Shown: positions 15,025 through 21,633, numbered from the stretch's first letter. The stretch: 64,000 nucleotides of DNA from a virus (IMGVR_UViG_3300009183_000050:1-64000); one strand, 5' to 3'. A program made the numbers and translations. The notes: generated by a model not told the origin, from the letters alone.

Positions 15025-15055
15025 TTGCCAACAGAGGCCACTTGTGATATAAATA
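15025..15055 (+). promoter_or_regulatory. Promoter of the tmRNA gene
   Basis: TTGCCA at 15025-15030, 17-base spacer, TATAAA at 15048-15053. The -10 is at the same time a perfect T4-type late octamer, TATAAATA (15048-15055), so the RNA locus may be read both by host-type and by late polymerase. Expected start near 15060. Confidence 0.65.
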
Positions 15056-15127
15056 TAGATGCTAAGGTTGTTGATAATGACATAATATACGGAAGAGACC
15101 TCGGGGCAGTACCGAGCGGGTCCACCA

Positions 15128-15208
15128 TAGATACATAGAAGGTTGTTGACCTTTTAAGGCAGTTAGCTAATGCCACCTGAGTAGAAGTCTCGGCTATGTA
15201 TCTTTGAT
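15128..15208 (+). other. Spacer between tmRNA pieces
   Basis: Joins the CCA end of the acceptor piece to the 5' end of the coding piece in the precursor. AGATACATAG (15129-15138) and CTATGTATCT (15194-15203) form a perfect 10-bp stem. Inside it are two smaller hairpins, AAGGT/ACCTT and GGCA/TGCC. In alphaproteobacterial tmRNA such a spacer is removed during maturation. Confidence 0.75.
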
Positions 15209-15269
15209 GGGCCCGAAATAGAATCGATCTACGAGTAAAAGTCAGAGTAGACCAAGGCAAAACATAAAT

Positions 15270-15314
15270 GCAGCAAACGATAACTTTGCATTTGAGACAC
15301 GCCTAGCGGCTTAA
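15270..15314 (+). other. tmRNA proteolysis-tag reading frame
   Basis: GCA at 15270 is the likely resume codon; the frame gives AANDNFAFETRLAA, then TAA. AANDN at the start and LAA at the end are the hallmarks of alphaproteobacterial SsrA tags; the central FAFETR segment is phage-specific as far as I can tell. If resume is at 15273 the tag is one alanine shorter. Confidence 0.85.
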
Positions 15315-15362
15315 TCTCATTGGGTATGGGTTCCACCTCGAAACAGAACGGGCCCACTTTAT

Positions 15363-15433
15363 GTCGCTGTCGGTGTTGATGGGAAACACAGATCGATAAG
15401 ACTAGGACTTCCGTTCGAATCGGAACAGCGGCG
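15363..15433 (+). other. tRNA-like element lacking a credible anticodon arm
   Basis: GTCGCTG (15363-15369) pairs over seven bp with CAGCGGC (15426-15432; one G-U). The T arm is canonical: TTCCG, loop TTCGAAT, CGGAA. A D-like hairpin GTGTT/AACAC (15373-15377 with 15385-15389) has a GG-containing loop. The 17-19 bases left between D and T arms form no acceptable anticodon stem and give no loop with U33 and a paired stem. No CCA is encoded. It may be a decayed tRNA, or a structured end or processing signal for the tmRNA just upstream. Confidence 0.45.
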
Positions 15434-15461
15434 CTTTGACACACAAACACAGGAGACTATC

Positions 15462-15695
15462 ATGTCAAAAACACCATTCGAGATTCGTTTAGAACTCTTG
15501 AACCTCGCTAAAGATATCCTCACAGAAAAAGCATTCAATGAACGTAACCGTCTTGAACAAGATTGGTTTGCGAAGCGTGAAATTTGCACGAAAAACAATG
15601 ATTCTGTGCCTGCTTTTCCAAAGACGCCCACTATTGATGAGGATGAAATTGCACAACTTGCTAAGAAGCTGAACGACTTTGTATCCAACGGATAA
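15462..15695 (+). CDS. Conserved small T4-type phage protein
   Basis: 77 residues starting MSKTPFEIRLELLNLAKDIL, an N-terminus conserved in a small protein of marine and other T4-like phages next to replication and late-transcription genes. Helical throughout; the C-terminus has IDEDEIAQLAKKLNDFV. The function is unknown. A CAGGAG ribosome site precedes it. Confidence 0.7.
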   Translation: MSKTPFEIRLELLNLAKDILTEKAFNERNRLEQDWFAKREICTKNNDSVPAFPKTPTIDEDEIAQLAKKLNDFVSNG

Positions 15696-15702
15696 GGAGA
15701 TT

Positions 15703-15728
15703 GGGAGAGGTGAAAGCCTCTCCCTTTT
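15703..15728 (+). terminator. Terminator-like hairpin in the gp33 leader
   Basis: GGGAGAGG (15703-15710) pairs with CCTCTCCC (15717-15724) around the loop TGAAAG, followed by TTTT. It lies between a strong AAGGAG element (15694-15699) and the ATG at 15734, so it may attenuate transcription or, when folded, bring the ribosome site next to the start. Confidence 0.6.
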
Positions 15729-15733
15729 ACATC

Positions 15734-15967
15734 ATGGCAAATAAAGAAGAAATCACCAACTTTTCATTAGAGATCGAAGAACTTGTATGGGAAAAAGATA
15801 TTTCATATATGGAAGCTATCGTCTTGCACTGCGAACAAACAGGCCTTGAAATTGAACTAGCCGCCAAACTAATCTCTGGTGCGCTCAAGTCTAAGATCAA
15901 GCTTGAGGCTGAAGAACTGAACTTCTTACCTAAGTCTAATACTGCGAAACTTTCTATCTGGGGTTAA
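15734..15967 (+). CDS. 33: gp33-like late-promoter transcription accessory protein
   Basis: 77 residues from the ATG at 15734. The core DISYMEAIVLHCEQTGLEIE, followed by LAAKLISGALKSKIKLEAEE and the end LNFLPKSNTAKLSIW, is characteristic of the gp33 late-transcription coactivators of T4-like phages. In T4, gp33 bridges RNA polymerase and the sliding clamp at TATAAATA promoters. An in-frame GTG at 15710 with better spaced AAGGAG would add eight residues translated from the hairpin; both starts remain possible. Confidence 0.8.
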   Translation: MANKEEITNFSLEIEELVWEKDISYMEAIVLHCEQTGLEIELAAKLISGALKSKIKLEAEELNFLPKSNTAKLSIWG

Positions 15968-15970
15968 AAC

Positions 15971-16705
15971 ATGGCTGTAGATATTGACAACTTGATTCGA
16001 ACTAAAACTGTAGGTCCCGCCATATGGACTTCTACAGGTACAGGTGGTACACCTCCGAACACTGGTGTTGGTACATCACTAAACGGTATGAGTGGACATT
16101 ATCAGACCTATGATGACCCTATGAAACCTGCATCAGCGTTTAACTCTATGGAAGAATTTAACATTAAGCTGGTCAAAAGTCGAGCCAAAGAAATTTGTGC
16201 CGATCTCGACTTCACTAGACAGATGTTCAGAGGTATGCAACCAAGGTATACATTAGCTGGTGGTTGTTTTGCTTCTATGTTTCTCAACGAACGACCTAAA
16301 GACTATGATATCTTTTTTCTAGACTGTGATGAAAATATGGCTGTGGCAGAAAAACTCAACACAAATGAAATTAAATTTAGTGTAATAAGAACCAAAGAAC
16401 AACTAGACTATCTCAAGAACAAGAACATCACAGCAATCGTCGATCATAGTATTGGTGATATAGATTACCAATTCATCTTCACCAAGTATAGAACTCGTCA
16501 GGAGTTGATTGCTCACTTCGACTTCTTACATGCATGTGTTTCATATGTTCCACATGATGATAAACTTTATATCTCAAGATCCACATACGACTCGATAATG
16601 AGTAAGAAGCTGGTACCTAATCCAACAGCACCTTATCCTAGCACATGGCGTTTCGACAAATTCTTAAATAAAGGTTGGATTACCGATGAGACTTTCAGCC
16701 TTTGA
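15971..16705 (+). CDS. Nucleotidyltransferase-like protein
   Basis: 244 residues. The motif LAGGCFASMFLNERPKDYDIFF (G-G-x...x-D-x-D type) is the signature of polymerase-beta-superfamily nucleotidyltransferases; a third acidic position may lie in DHSIGDIDYQFIF. Similar proteins occur upstream of the helicase loader gene in T4-like phages of marine hosts. The substrate is unknown; tRNA-end or small-molecule nucleotidylation are possibilities. The N-terminal 35 residues are Gly/Thr-rich and probably disordered. Overlaps gene 59 by 20 bases. Confidence 0.65.
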   Translation: MAVDIDNLIRTKTVGPAIWTSTGTGGTPPNTGVGTSLNGMSGHYQTYDDPMKPASAFNSMEEFNIKLVKSRAKEICADLDFTRQMFRGMQPRYTLAGGCFASMFLNERPKDYDIFFLDCDENMAVAEKLNTNEIKFSVIRTKEQLDYLKNKNITAIVDHSIGDIDYQFIFTKYRTRQELIAHFDFLHACVSYVPHDDKLYISRSTYDSIMSKKLVPNPTAPYPSTWRFDKFLNKGWITDETFSL

Positions 16706-17363
16706 TACATTCTGCATGTTCATGGCTCTCAAGAACCACTTTACAACCGAGAGTTATGACTTTGTGAAATATAAAGGTAAGGTGAGGTTTACACAAGAAA
16801 CCTTCCTGTCTAATAAAGATAAATTGCACTATCAAAGACTCTCTAGGATTTGTGACGAGAACGATATGCACGATTATCTTATCGCCACATTCATTGCAGA
16901 TAAGAGATGGATCGGTCACTTTCTAGATGAAGAGGCTAAAGACCGCTTCACCGAGTATCGTAAGCGCAAGCAATCACTAGGATATATGTTTGGTAATGAA
17001 CTTGATAAGTTGTTCTTTATACAAGCACCTGAACTGGCTTTCAAGCCTACCGACAACTATGCTCTGCCTATTCGAATGTATATGCAGGGTGATATGTCAC
17101 TTGAAACCTTTGCACTGCTAAGTAAGTATCTAGGCCTCACAGAATCCTATGATGCTAAGTATGGAAAAGATGATATTGTTTGGGGTAGGATGAGTATGCT
17201 TATCAGAAAATTCACATCGTTCTTAGTGTGTGATGATAAGAAGATGAAATCCATTTTGAAGGATAAGATCAATGAAAACATTTCCAGAAAAGAACAAGAG
17301 CCGAGCCAAACGGCGTATATCGGAAGCCAAGAAGTTCAAAAAGGCCATGAAGGTTGCCGATGA
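16686..17363 (+). CDS. 59: gp59-like helicase loader
   Basis: 225 residues, against 217 in T4. The opening SAFDTFCMFMALKNHFTTES followed by YDFVKYKGKVR is diagnostic for the T4 gp59 family, which loads the gp41 helicase onto gp32-coated DNA at forks. The C-terminal domain has ALPIRMYMQGDMSLETFALL. The gene lies directly before gp32, its physical partner. It overlaps the previous gene by 20 bases and the following one by 92 bases, so its last 30 residues are encoded in doubly used DNA. Confidence 0.88.
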   Translation: MRLSAFDTFCMFMALKNHFTTESYDFVKYKGKVRFTQETFLSNKDKLHYQRLSRICDENDMHDYLIATFIADKRWIGHFLDEEAKDRFTEYRKRKQSLGYMFGNELDKLFFIQAPELAFKPTDNYALPIRMYMQGDMSLETFALLSKYLGLTESYDAKYGKDDIVWGRMSMLIRKFTSFLVCDDKKMKSILKDKINENISRKEQEPSQTAYIGSQEVQKGHEGCR

Positions 17364-17532
17364 TGTATTCCAATACACAAACAATGACGAATGGAAACTA
17401 GCATGGGTTCGTAGGCATGCCAACAACTTAAAAGCCTGCTCATGCTGGATGTGCTGTAACTCTAGAACCAATGGTGAGATTACGGTGCAAGAAAAGAAAT
17501 TTAAGGAAAGCCTTAAATGCGAAGCCGAATGA
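17272..17532 (+). CDS. Small Cys-rich basic protein
   Basis: 86 residues with a very basic N-terminus (KNKSRAKRRISEAKKFKKAM) and the core WVRRHANNLKACSCWMCCNS, a CxCxxC(C) knuckle that could bind zinc. Similar small proteins with RRxxNNxxxCSCxMCxNxR occur in phages and bacteria. It begins within gene 59 (92-base overlap, another frame). A nucleic-acid-binding role is likely from charge and cysteines but unproven. Confidence 0.65.
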   Translation: MKTFPEKNKSRAKRRISEAKKFKKAMKVADDVFQYTNNDEWKLAWVRRHANNLKACSCWMCCNSRTNGEITVQEKKFKESLKCEAE

Positions 17533-17543
17533 GGCTAAATAAC

Positions 17544-17572
17544 TTGACAGAACGAGAAAGTTCTGTTACTAT
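17544..17572 (+). promoter_or_regulatory. sigma70-like promoter for gp32
   Basis: TTGACA at 17544-17549 and TACTAT at 17567-17572, 17-base spacer; the expected start is near 17579 and the ATG is at 17608 after a CGGAGAA ribosome site. Fits the need for abundant early ssDNA-binding protein. Confidence 0.8.
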
Positions 17573-17607
17573 ACAACATATACACTGTAACATACGGAGA
17601 ACATACT

Positions 17608-18531
17608 ATGTCAAACTTTGCAACACTCAAGAAGTCCTCAAACTCCCTCGACCGTCTCACCAAAGAAATCGAAAAGCTGAACACACCTGCATCCTCAAAT
17701 GAGAGCAAGGGTGATGACCGCTTTTGGAAACTCGAACGTGATAAGTCAGGCAATGGTTCAGCGGTCATCCGCTTCCTGCCTACTCCTGCGGTAGATGGTG
17801 ATGATGGTCTGCCTTGGGTTCGTTATTTCGACCATGGATTCAAAGGCCCAACCGGTAAGTGGTATATCGAAAACTCTCTCACCTCTCTTGGTGATAAGAC
17901 AAAAGATCCACTCGGTGAGTTCAATTCATATCTCTGGAATCTTTCAGATGATGACAACTCGTGGTCTCGTAAGCAGGCCCGTGCCCAAAAGCGCCGCTTG
18001 CACTATGTTTCAAATATTATGGTCATCTCTGACCCTAAGCACCCCGAAAACGAAGGCAAAATCTTCCTCTATAAGTTCGGTAAGAAAATCTTTGATAAGA
18101 TCACTCTTGCAATGAACCCTGAGTTCGAAGGTGATAAGCCAGTCAATCCATTTGATTTATGGAAGGGTGCAAACTTCAAGCTTCGCATTCGGACTGTTGA
18201 TGGTTATCCAAACTATGATCAGTCATTGTTTGATGCTGTTAACCCATTGAATGATAATGATGATGAACTTGAGCGTGTTTGGAACAAAGAGTATTCTCTG
18301 AGGGAGTTTACTGATAGTGGTGCCTATAAGTCATATTCTCAACTCAAGGCTCGCCTTGATGAAATCTTGGCTGAAGATCGTGGCTATCAAGACTTCTGTG
18401 GTAATACTCGCCCTGCGGCACCTGTTGCGGCCCCAGTCGCTAAGGCGGTTGCAGCAAGTGAACCTTCATGGAATAATTCATCTACTGAAGATGATGACGA
18501 CCTTGAAGCCTTCCGTAAATTGGCGGTCTAA
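17608..18531 (+). CDS. 32: gp32 single-stranded DNA-binding protein
   Basis: 307 residues (T4: 301). The N-terminal basic LAST-like region (KKSSNSLDRLTKEIEKL) serves self-association; the OB-fold core runs from FWKLERDKSGNGSAVIRFLP through KHPENEGKIFLYKFGKKIFD; the C-terminus is acidic (TEDDDDLEAF), as needed for docking partners such as gp59. The T4 zinc ligands (His-Cys-Cys-Cys) are absent, as in several cyanophage versions. It has its own promoter and ends at a strong terminator. Confidence 0.92.
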   Translation: MSNFATLKKSSNSLDRLTKEIEKLNTPASSNESKGDDRFWKLERDKSGNGSAVIRFLPTPAVDGDDGLPWVRYFDHGFKGPTGKWYIENSLTSLGDKTKDPLGEFNSYLWNLSDDDNSWSRKQARAQKRRLHYVSNIMVISDPKHPENEGKIFLYKFGKKIFDKITLAMNPEFEGDKPVNPFDLWKGANFKLRIRTVDGYPNYDQSLFDAVNPLNDNDDELERVWNKEYSLREFTDSGAYKSYSQLKARLDEILAEDRGYQDFCGNTRPAAPVAAPVAKAVAASEPSWNNSSTEDDDDLEAFRKLAV

Positions 18532-18535
18532 GATT

Positions 18536-18562
18536 AAAGGGGACCTTCGGGTCCCTTTTTTT
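18536..18562 (+). terminator. Strong bidirectional terminator
   Basis: AAAGGGGACC, tetraloop TTCG, GGTCCC then seven T. It closes the gp32 transcription unit and separates it from the convergent minus-strand tail genes, whose last stop codon (18561-18563) touches the T tract. Confidence 0.92.
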
Positions 18563-20708
18563 ATGATACTGTTGCTGATGATGAGAAGTGATTGCCTGAT
18601 GCGGAATCACCAGAGATATCAAATCTAGCCCTTGACATAGCACGATGGAAGCTAGGGTCTTTGAACATGTTATCGGTCAGAGTTAAGGTTGTATCAAAAG
18701 AACTCATGCCGCTACTCTCTGGGATTGGCACTTGCGACTGTTTAAAGGTAGACTGCTGGTCTAGTGACAGTTCTTGGCCGCCATCATCTTCTTTTTTGGC
18801 ATTATTATTAGTGGCATTATTATCAACATTCTCTTTCTTGGCATTAGGATCAACTGAGACCTTGCCTGTATTTGGATCGTAGTTAGCAGATTCTTCTTTG
18901 GTATTCATGGTGAAGAGTGGTTTACTGTCTTTATCTACAACGACCGAGTTATCGTTCTTCATAGCACCAATTGGTAGTGCTTTAATCTCACCTTCATTGA
19001 CATTAGCCTCACCACCTTCAGCCATTGCGGGGATAGGTTCACCGGTTTGAGGTTCTGGTTGAGGCATGCCACGAGTATACAAATCTTGATATGCTCTCTT
19101 TGACATATGAACACCGTCTTGTGCATCGGCTGTCACAGATGAGTTGTCAACATATCTGAATCCATTGGTTCTAGCTGAATCACCTAATAGCTGATTAACA
19201 GTACCAACATTGCCTGACCATTGTTTACCATTCGATTGGTGCGGACCATGAATACTTACATTGAGACCGCGCTCTTCGGCAATCTGTTTGAGTTCCGCCA
19301 TTCTAGCTTCATAGGTTTTAGGATCTAGTCGATTGCTGGCCGCATCATTGGTACCAGCATAAAGTTGGACTGTAGAACCCTGTGGCACATTCTTTAATTG
19401 TTGAACCATTCTAGGGTCAGTAAACATTAGACCACCTTGAGCCACACTCGGTGTTTTATTTGATTGACCTACACCCACACCAATACTATCACCAGCGGTG
19501 TAAATGGTTTGACCTGTTGTTGCACGTTCTCTACTCTGAGGGTCAGTATTATTGTTTCTCTGAGTATATTCTTGTTTCTGACCCTCATTTCTTTGGATGG
19601 ATAGAGCCAGATTCTTCTCACGTTCTAGACCCATCTCACCTTTTCTCGCGGTGATTTGTTCCTGCGTAGGTTCAGCACCTGTTGGTATAATAGTGCCTTC
19701 CTGAACCGACATTTGTTTCAAATGGCCCATACGGTTTCTTACACCACCGGCCACATCTCTAGGTCTTTCGAAGTCACCTACAACCGTATTCATTCTTTGT
19801 TCGGTGGTGAGATTTTCATCGTTCAGGTCACGCCATGATTTACCGTAATGAGACTTCATTTCCCAAATAGCCGCTTTAGTCTGTTGAGCGACTGTCATCT
19901 CTTGTGGGTATTGACCAAACTGTTCTTTGATTCTTGCCGCACGAGTTTGATCCCACTGAGCAATACCATGAGCTTTCTGATTTGGATTACTACCAGAAGG
20001 ATCGGGGTGAACATCTTGAGGTACATGTAGACCTTCACCAGATAGGTTAGCAACTAGAATCTTAGCCGCACTATCAGATAGACCTTCTTGTCTGGCTGCC
20101 GCATAAGCCTCTTGCTGGTTCTGCTTTAACGTGCCACCTTTGGTGCCTGCTGTTCTATTCTTTAAATCTTCGGTAACTTCAGCTTCGGATATCTGTGTTC
20201 CTTTATATGATAACTTACCATCTTCACCTGTAATTTTTTCAATACCAGCCTTCTTCAAATCTTCAGGTGATAGCTTCTCTAAGAATTTCAATCGAGGATC
20301 GTCGGCGGAAACTTGACCATTTTTCAATTCTTCGTAAACTTTTTTCTGTTCATCGGAAAGATTTGCCAGTTTTTCTTTGGCGGCTACTGTTGAAGTTTTT
20401 TTACCTGTAGAAGGATCAAATTTAGATCCGGATTTATCCAACTGATCGACACTCATCTGTTGATTGGCTTCACGACGACTCAATGGTTTAAACTCATCAG
20501 ACATAACACTCTTCAGAGCCTTACCAACGTCAGGCAGTTTCTCTTGATAGTATCTTGGAAATAGACCAGGCAACTGAGAAGGATCTACATTCGCTAAGAT
20601 GTTTAGACCATCTTGTGATTGAGCTAGTCTCAGCCTCTCGGTAACGGACATTTTACCGAGCATAGTCTTATAATCTACAGATACCGTAGACAGTCTTTTA
20701 GTAGCCAT
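18561..20708 (-). CDS. Tail-associated lysozyme plus SGNH hydrolase protein
   Basis: 715 residues. Residues 1-190 are charged and helical with a baseplate-like opening. Residues 200-335 form a lysozyme/transglycosylase-like domain (AARQEGLSDSAAKILVANLS, candidate catalytic E225, then HGIAQWDQTRAARI). Residues 400-545 form an SGNH hydrolase: GDS motif TAGDSIGVG (S408), GTND (452-455), and the catalytic pair DGVH (531-534). The tail is Asn/Lys-rich. It could cut peptidoglycan and deacylate or deacetylate envelope polymers during injection. It is the last gene of the minus-strand hub block, suggesting that it replaces the lysozyme domain missing from the split gp5. Confidence 0.82.
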   Translation of the reverse strand: MATKRLSTVSVDYKTMLGKMSVTERLRLAQSQDGLNILANVDPSQLPGLFPRYYQEKLPDVGKALKSVMSDEFKPLSRREANQQMSVDQLDKSGSKFDPSTGKKTSTVAAKEKLANLSDEQKKVYEELKNGQVSADDPRLKFLEKLSPEDLKKAGIEKITGEDGKLSYKGTQISEAEVTEDLKNRTAGTKGGTLKQNQQEAYAAARQEGLSDSAAKILVANLSGEGLHVPQDVHPDPSGSNPNQKAHGIAQWDQTRAARIKEQFGQYPQEMTVAQQTKAAIWEMKSHYGKSWRDLNDENLTTEQRMNTVVGDFERPRDVAGGVRNRMGHLKQMSVQEGTIIPTGAEPTQEQITARKGEMGLEREKNLALSIQRNEGQKQEYTQRNNNTDPQSRERATTGQTIYTAGDSIGVGVGQSNKTPSVAQGGLMFTDPRMVQQLKNVPQGSTVQLYAGTNDAASNRLDPKTYEARMAELKQIAEERGLNVSIHGPHQSNGKQWSGNVGTVNQLLGDSARTNGFRYVDNSSVTADAQDGVHMSKRAYQDLYTRGMPQPEPQTGEPIPAMAEGGEANVNEGEIKALPIGAMKNDNSVVVDKDSKPLFTMNTKEESANYDPNTGKVSVDPNAKKENVDNNATNNNAKKEDDGGQELSLDQQSTFKQSQVPIPESSGMSSFDTTLTLTDNMFKDPSFHRAMSRARFDISGDSASGNHFSSSATVS

Positions 20709-20908
20709 TAGTTTCTCTTATTCTGTTTGATTGAGGCTTGATCACGCATTTGTTGTTCTACCTGTGCTATATGTGCCTTCAGAAGGCTTATATAGATATA
20801 TCTTTCCCATGGTATCATGTTTTCCAAGTCTGAAAGACTATATTTGTGGTGGTGCATCAATGCGAAGTTGGTCTTATAATAAGATTCCAAATTCTCGTAA
20901 CCAAGCAT
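20708..20908 (-). CDS. gp51-like hub assembly ORF (possible frameshift extension of gp26)
   Basis: 66 residues: YYKTNFALMHHHKYSLSDLE, then NMIPWERYIYISLLKAHIAQ. The pattern of a short helical protein with LxxMIPWERxIYIxLL directly behind gp26 is common in T4-like phages, where T4 has the hub-assembly factor gp51. Its ATG overlaps the gp26 stop (TAATG) and is in the -1 frame of gp26; an eight-T run lies just before the stop. It can be made separately or as a gp26 extension. Its last base overlaps the lysozyme gene start. Confidence 0.7.
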   Translation of the reverse strand: MLGYENLESYYKTNFALMHHHKYSLSDLENMIPWERYIYISLLKAHIAQVEQQMRDQASIKQNKRN

Positions 20909-21633
20909 TAGTAAAAAAAACTTTCGAAATCCGAGTATTCGATAGAGTGATTATAACCACACTTACCACATATCTTTTCTAGATTGACGGCAAAATATGG
21001 GAAGTTTGAAGTGAAACTCTCCAGCTTCTTATAGTTCTCTTCAGTTAGATTCTCGACGAACTCTCTCAAATCTTCTTTGGTGTAGTCTTTGGTTGAATAG
21101 ACCTTCTCACCCTTGACAATCTGATCGATACAGTTAACGATGACATTGATCTTACGCTCAAGCGGATTACCCTTTGCATCAATCACCTTTAAGATAGAAT
21201 AGCTAGGGTATTTCATCTTGACAGAGACCTTACCACCTAATTCAAACACCATTGGTGTATCTGGTTTAATGATCTCTGCATTGGAGATATCAATCTCCGC
21301 ATTAAATTCGTGATTACATGTAACACCTGTCTCAGGTACCACATGTTTACAGGCGAAACCAATCTCAACCGATTCTGATATAGACTTGGCCCTCAATGCA
21401 ATGAACAAGTAATCAATATCAAAGAACGGCAGCTTATCTATATCCACATCACCTTCAATTACACAGTTACTAATGATCTGCTTGGTTGTTCTGATGATCT
21501 CGTTAATGTCATTAGATTCTGCTGCCATTAACAGTAGTTTTTCTTCTTTAACCAGAAAAGGTCTAATCGTGATCTCTTTTCCGCTAGATGGTATTCTCAA
21601 CTCATAGGTAGGTACATCGACCGTAGGTAGCAT
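20908..21633 (-). CDS. 26: gp26-like baseplate hub subunit
   Basis: 241 residues. The start TYELRIPSSGKEITIRPFLV followed by KEEKLLLMA, and the middle LPFFDIDYLFIALRAKS, are typical of the T4 baseplate hub family of gp26 (T4_baseplate). It carries cysteine/histidine pairs (FACKH, TCNHEF) and a late CGKCGYNH, so a bound zinc is likely. In T4 gp26 works in central-hub assembly around the tape measure protein. An RBS-like GAGAGG lies upstream on the minus strand. Confidence 0.82.
   Translation of the reverse strand: MLPTVDVPTYELRIPSSGKEITIRPFLVKEEKLLLMAAESNDINEIIRTTKQIISNCVIEGDVDIDKLPFFDIDYLFIALRAKSISESVEIGFACKHVVPETGVTCNHEFNAEIDISNAEIIKPDTPMVFELGGKVSVKMKYPSYSILKVIDAKGNPLERKINVIVNCIDQIVKGEKVYSTKDYTKEDLREFVENLTEENYKKLESFTSNFPYFAVNLEKICGKCGYNHSIEYSDFESFFY
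20914..20920 (-). promoter_or_regulatory. Candidate -1 ribosomal slippery heptamer
   Basis: On the minus strand gp26 ends AGT TTT TTT TAC TAA. T-TTT-TTT fits X-XXY-YYZ in the gp26 frame. A -1 slip continues TTA CTA ATG and enters the downstream 66-residue frame, giving a fusion. Confidence 0.55.

Larger units (their letters stand above)
15060..15360 (+). ncRNA. ssrA: Circularly permuted (two-piece) tmRNA
   Basis: The pieces occur in permuted order, as in alphaproteobacterial ssrA. First comes the acceptor piece: T stem CTCGG/CCGAG (15100-15104, 15112-15116), acceptor strand CGGGTCC (15117-15123) and ACCA (15124-15127). Then an excisable spacer closed by a perfect 10-bp stem (15129-15138 with 15194-15203). 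Then the coding piece, starting GGGCCCG (15209-15215), which pairs fully with CGGGTCC including one G-U, followed by a D-loop-like AGAATCGATCT. The tag frame reads AANDNFAFETRLAA and stops at 15312-15314. A helix TGGGTTC with GAACGGGCCCA follows. Transcript ends and the P2/pseudoknot pairings are estimated. In bacteria this RNA with SmpB rescues stalled ribosomes and tags the peptide for proteolysis. Confidence 0.9.

Noticed and set aside
15363-15433. Normal tRNA gene
   Set aside because: No anticodon arm with five pairs and U33 can be drawn in any register; only acceptor, D-like and T arms are present.
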